Positions 62,170-64,000 of a stretch of DNA of 64,000 bases are shown here, in pieces. Source of the DNA: Oceanispirochaeta sp. M1 (GTDB lineage Bacteria; Spirochaetota; Spirochaetia; DSM-2461). Position numbers and translations under genes: made by a program. The stretch is from positions 99,695 to 163,694 of the forward strand of contig NZ_QQPQ01000012.1 in NCBI RefSeq assembly GCF_003346715.1, in the 5' to 3' direction. Within the stretch, counting starts at the first letter, position 1; every line of letters begins with the position of its first letter. Below the pieces are notes generated by a model. The model saw only the letters and a program-made list of their open reading frames with translations. It had not been told where the DNA came from and did not search any database.

Positions 62170-62517
62170 CTAAATAAAATCCTCTATATGATCCAACTCT
62201 TTCATCCTCCTTGACAAAAGAATTAAATCAAAACCTATTGTATAATTATTATACAATGGATTCTGAAGAAGAAACAGAGACGCAAGCTTCTGAATCTTCT
62301 GGATTTTACTTTTATTTATACTGTAGTGTAAATCCTCCCATCCAATATAATCCCAATTTTTCACTTCACAAAAAATAATTTTATAACCCTTTACTGCTAT
62401 AATATCGACTTCTCCGAAAGCTTTCCTGAAGTTTCTTTTTAGAATTTTATATCCGGATGAAATTAAATGATCTACTGCCCTGTTTTCGCCTGTTTTACCT
62501 TTTTCATGTTGTATCAT
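62170..62517 (-). CDS. YraN/UPF0102 nuclease-fold protein
   Basis: A 115-residue member of the UPF0102 (YraN) family, which has the restriction-endonuclease-like fold. Motifs: KGKTGENRAVDHLISSGYKI, RNFRKAFGEVDIIAVKG with the putative Glu/Asp active site (GEVDI) and IIFCEVKN (E-x-K). Function in bacteria is unsettled, possibly linked to recombination or processing. Overlaps the HD-GYP gene by 14 bp and precedes the 54-codon gene. Confidence 0.88.
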   Translation of the reverse strand: MIQHEKGKTGENRAVDHLISSGYKILKRNFRKAFGEVDIIAVKGYKIIFCEVKNWDYIGWEDLHYSINKSKIQKIQKLASLFLLQNPLYNNYTIGFDLILLSRRMKELDHIEDFI

Positions 62518-63643
62518 TCTTTAATAACAGAGAATTCAGATCTACTGCTTTTACAATGAACAGATTCTTTATATCAAGAAGATTTAAAACAGGTCCCATA
62601 TCTCCGGGATATTCCTTACCCGTACTGTCAATAAGGGTTATTACTTCCGGCCTTAAAGGCGCCTCGGGATTACCCTTGATTACTCTGGCCACAGTTGAGT
62701 CATTTAGCATGACAATACTGCCTAGAGGATAGATCCCCATGCTGTGGATGAAGTATCTAAGAATCTCAGGATCAAACTTCCTTGAATTGTCACTGATGAT
62801 GTGCTTCATGGCCTCGTAGCCGATCATTGAGTTCCTGTAGGGTCTTTCACTGACCATTGCCTCAAAAGAGTCTGCAATGGACACTATACGGGCTTCCATG
62901 ACGATATCATCCTCTTTCTTTCCCTGAGGGTATCCGTCGCCGTCCCAGCGTTCATGATGCTCCAGGGCTATCTGGGCAATTGTGTCATCGTAGCCGAGCT
63001 CCTTGGAGATAATCTGGTATGAATATACGGTGTGGCTTTTCAGCTTGTTCATTTCTGTACTGCTGAGGCCTGATTTTTTTATCTTGATCTCTTCCGGGAT
63101 ACGCATCATTCCAATATCATGGAGTATGGCACCGTTTACAAGCTGCAGGAGCTTGGGACGAGGCCTGTTCATGGCAAACCCAATAGTAAGTGTCAGAATA
63201 GCTGTATTAAGAGCGCTCTTGGCCATGGCACGGCTACTGCTGTTATGAGTAAGAACCATTCTTATGGTCTGCATTTTCTTGTTTTCAACTGTATCAATGA
63301 GTTTGTCGGATATCTTATCAAGTTCTGCAACGTCGATATCTTCCATCAGGTTAATTCTGCTGAACAGATTATCCAGATCTTCCAGAGTCTTGTTGTAGAA
63401 TGCTGAAAGCTCTTTATCAGAAGGGATACCCCATAACTGACGGCTATTCAGTAAATCCTCGTTTTCTGATTCGGCAAACATGCCTTCAGACTGGACTTCC
63501 ACCACCCCCCACTTATCAAGGCGGGTCAGATCTTTCTCTCTAATGGGAACACCTGCGGGTATGAAAAGTGTATCTTCATCAATATATACCGGTTTATTAC
63601 AGGATAAACCGGGCTTTAAGTCGCTGACTTTATAATTATTCAT
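62504..63643 (-). CDS. HD-GYP-domain protein with an altered first metal histidine
   Basis: A 379-residue cytoplasmic protein. N-terminal DUF3391-like region (DLKPGLSCNKPVYIDEDTLF). The HD-GYP domain contains HDIGMMRIPEEI, HTVYSYQIIS, ALEHHERWDGDGYPQG and the C-terminal IVSIADSFEAMVSERPYR. HD-GYP enzymes hydrolyse cyclic di-GMP. The position expected to hold the first metal His (normally HSxNxA) reads SALNTA, with Ser, so activity may be reduced, lost, or use a different metal set. The Shine-Dalgarno is weak. An IS end lies about 100 bp upstream. Confidence 0.88.
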   Translation of the reverse strand: MNNYKVSDLKPGLSCNKPVYIDEDTLFIPAGVPIREKDLTRLDKWGVVEVQSEGMFAESENEDLLNSRQLWGIPSDKELSAFYNKTLEDLDNLFSRINLMEDIDVAELDKISDKLIDTVENKKMQTIRMVLTHNSSSRAMAKSALNTAILTLTIGFAMNRPRPKLLQLVNGAILHDIGMMRIPEEIKIKKSGLSSTEMNKLKSHTVYSYQIISKELGYDDTIAQIALEHHERWDGDGYPQGKKEDDIVMEARIVSIADSFEAMVSERPYRNSMIGYEAMKHIISDNSRKFDPEILRYFIHSMGIYPLGSIVMLNDSTVARVIKGNPEAPLRPEVITLIDSTGKEYPGDMGPVLNLLDIKNLFIVKAVDLNSLLLKNDTT

Positions 63644-63748
63644 TAATCAAACCTACTTGTCTTAAGAGAAGCTTAGCTATGGCTGAACCATTTTATGACT
63701 ATATTATAACACAATTCAAATCAAGGTAGTACTATTTTCAAAAAAAAA
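63644..63748. other. Spacer between the HD-GYP gene and the IS end
   Basis: About 105 AT-rich bp. On the minus strand a TATAAT hexamer lies at 63708-63703 and could be the -10 of the HD-GYP gene, but no good -35 is correctly spaced (17-nt position reads TACTAC). The IS end begins about 40 bp further upstream, so the insertion may have removed or replaced the original upstream region. Confidence 0.4.
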
Positions 63749-63749
63749 G

Positions 63750-63796
63750 GGGCTGTTGCAAAAGTCTAATTAGACTAAAGCGACAGCCCTTTTCTT
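63750..63796 (+). terminator. Long hairpin at the IS terminus
   Basis: GGGCTGTTGC (63750-63759) pairs with GCGACAGCCC (63780-63789) with one G-U, and an inner perfect palindrome AGTCTAATTAGACT (63763-63776) continues the stem. T-runs follow on the plus strand. It would stop transcription entering the element and may also be part of the transposase-binding end. Confidence 0.65.
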
Positions 63797-63834
63797 TTTC
63801 AAAACAATTATTCGAAAGTCTTTAAATGTAAAAA

Positions 63835-63853
63835 GGGGCCGCAAAGCGACCCC
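63835..63853 (+). other. GC-rich hairpin in the IS leader
   Basis: GGGGCCGC, loop AAA, GCGACCCC: seven pairs with one C-A mismatch. No T-run follows, so it is an RNA structure in the leader or a protein site rather than a terminator. Confidence 0.5.
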
Positions 63854-63854
63854 A

Positions 63855-63899
63855 TCGTGCTACAATTTGTTTTACTACAAACAATTAAAAGGAGCACGA
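63855..63899 (+). promoter_or_regulatory. Leader hairpin masking the IS ORF ribosome-binding site
   Basis: TCGTGCT (63855-63861) pairs perfectly with AGCACGA (63893-63899), closing over an inner AATTTGTTT/AAACAATT stem. The right arm includes part of GGAG and abuts the TTG start at 63901. Such masking of transposase translation is known from other IS elements. Confidence 0.55.
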
Positions 63900-63900
63900 A

Positions 63901-64000
63901 TTGAATCTTACCTCATTTTCACAATATCAGCAATTATCCCTGGATCTAAACATTTCAATTCCATTCGAAGTCACTGATCACGAAGCAGCTCTACTAATAC
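63901..64000 (+). CDS. Start of a probable transposase, partial
   Basis: An open frame from TTG 63901, with GGAG 6 nt upstream, reads MNLTSFSQYQQLSLDLNISI, then PFEVTDHEAALLI to the window edge (33 codons). The N-terminus looks like those of IS transposases in general context only; the short fragment has no catalytic motif. The call rests on the terminal-repeat-like sequence and hairpins before it. Confidence 0.5.
   Translation, partial: MNLTSFSQYQQLSLDLNISIPFEVTDHEAALLI

Larger units (their letters stand above)
63749..64000 (+). mobile_element. Left end of a probable insertion sequence, cut by the window
   Basis: The end starts GGGGCTGTTGCAAAAGTC, similar to terminal repeats of IS1182-type elements. 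It contains a long imperfect palindrome (63750-63789), a GC-rich hairpin, a leader hairpin over the ribosome-binding site, and an ORF from 63901 that runs off the window. The right end is not seen, so family and integrity are uncertain. Confidence 0.6.

Overview
The window looks like a chromosomal segment of a free-living spirochaete (Spirochaetales, Spirochaetaceae-like). The evidence is a 286-residue FlaB-type periplasmic flagellin behind a sigma-28-type promoter, a 900-residue GreA fused to a long helical N-terminus (an architecture known from spirochaetes), a BMP/PnrA-type nucleoside lipoprotein with its ABC importer, a CHASE2 adenylate cyclase, and many lipoproteins with loose spirochaetal lipoboxes (VFSC, FFSC). 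Genes are tightly packed. GTG and TTG starts are frequent and neighbouring genes often overlap by 1-30 bp. Apart from an insertion-sequence end at the right edge, this is core genome.

Layout, left to right. 1-10.7 kb: a nucleoside/amino-acid catabolism block (thymidine-kinase-like protein, L-serine dehydratase, deoC, deoB, a URO-D-superfamily protein, a small flavin-fold protein), facing a four-gene nucleoside importer on the minus strand. 10.8-18.2 kb: a lipoprotein, tex, a membrane protein, then greA plus a TPR gene on the minus strand. 18.3-22.0 kb: rpe and a three-gene envelope/TPR cluster. 22.1-34.8 kb: a long plus-strand run with recA, folK, scpA, scpB, rluB-type, cmk, rpsA, a sigma-54 activator, a YfgM-like protein, an adenylate cyclase, a lipoprotein, a small membrane protein and mazG. 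34.8-43.9 kb, minus strand: the rod-shape cluster mreB-mreC-mreD-mrdA-rodA followed by a radical SAM/DUF2344 protein. 43.9-51.8 kb, minus strand: rnpB, a zinc-ribbon coiled-coil protein, rpoD, dnaG, mltG, small genes and three tRNAs (Tyr-Thr-Tyr). 51.8-55.8 kb: methionine aminopeptidase, AroH-type chorismate mutase, a HAD hydrolase, a band-7-like membrane protein and thiamine pyrophosphokinase. 55.9-63.6 kb: flaB, a CCA-adding-type enzyme, rnc-acpP-rpmF, coaD, two exported proteins, a small-gene group, a YraN-like protein and an HD-GYP-like protein. 63.75-64 kb: the left end of a probable insertion sequence, cut by the window.

The genes fit together in several ways. Imported nucleosides could feed the deoB/deoC route to acetaldehyde and glyceraldehyde-3-phosphate. 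The mre-mrdA-rodA genes and mltG build and trim the cell wall. dnaG-rpoD is the macromolecular-synthesis operon core without rpsU. The run recA-folK-scpAB-rluB-cmk-rpsA appears translationally coupled.

The most interesting signals are regulatory. At least four genes (tex, rpe, coaD and a lipoprotein) have a good -10 box exactly 6 nt before the ATG and no Shine-Dalgarno sequence, which predicts leaderless mRNAs. folK has no ATG/GTG/TTG upstream of its conserved N-terminus and seems to start at a CTG overlapping the recA stop. Three hairpins mask ribosome-binding sites or start codons (small flavin-fold gene, rnc, IS ORF). A 54-codon gene lies at 61989-62153. All functional names are based on motifs read by eye; no database search was run.
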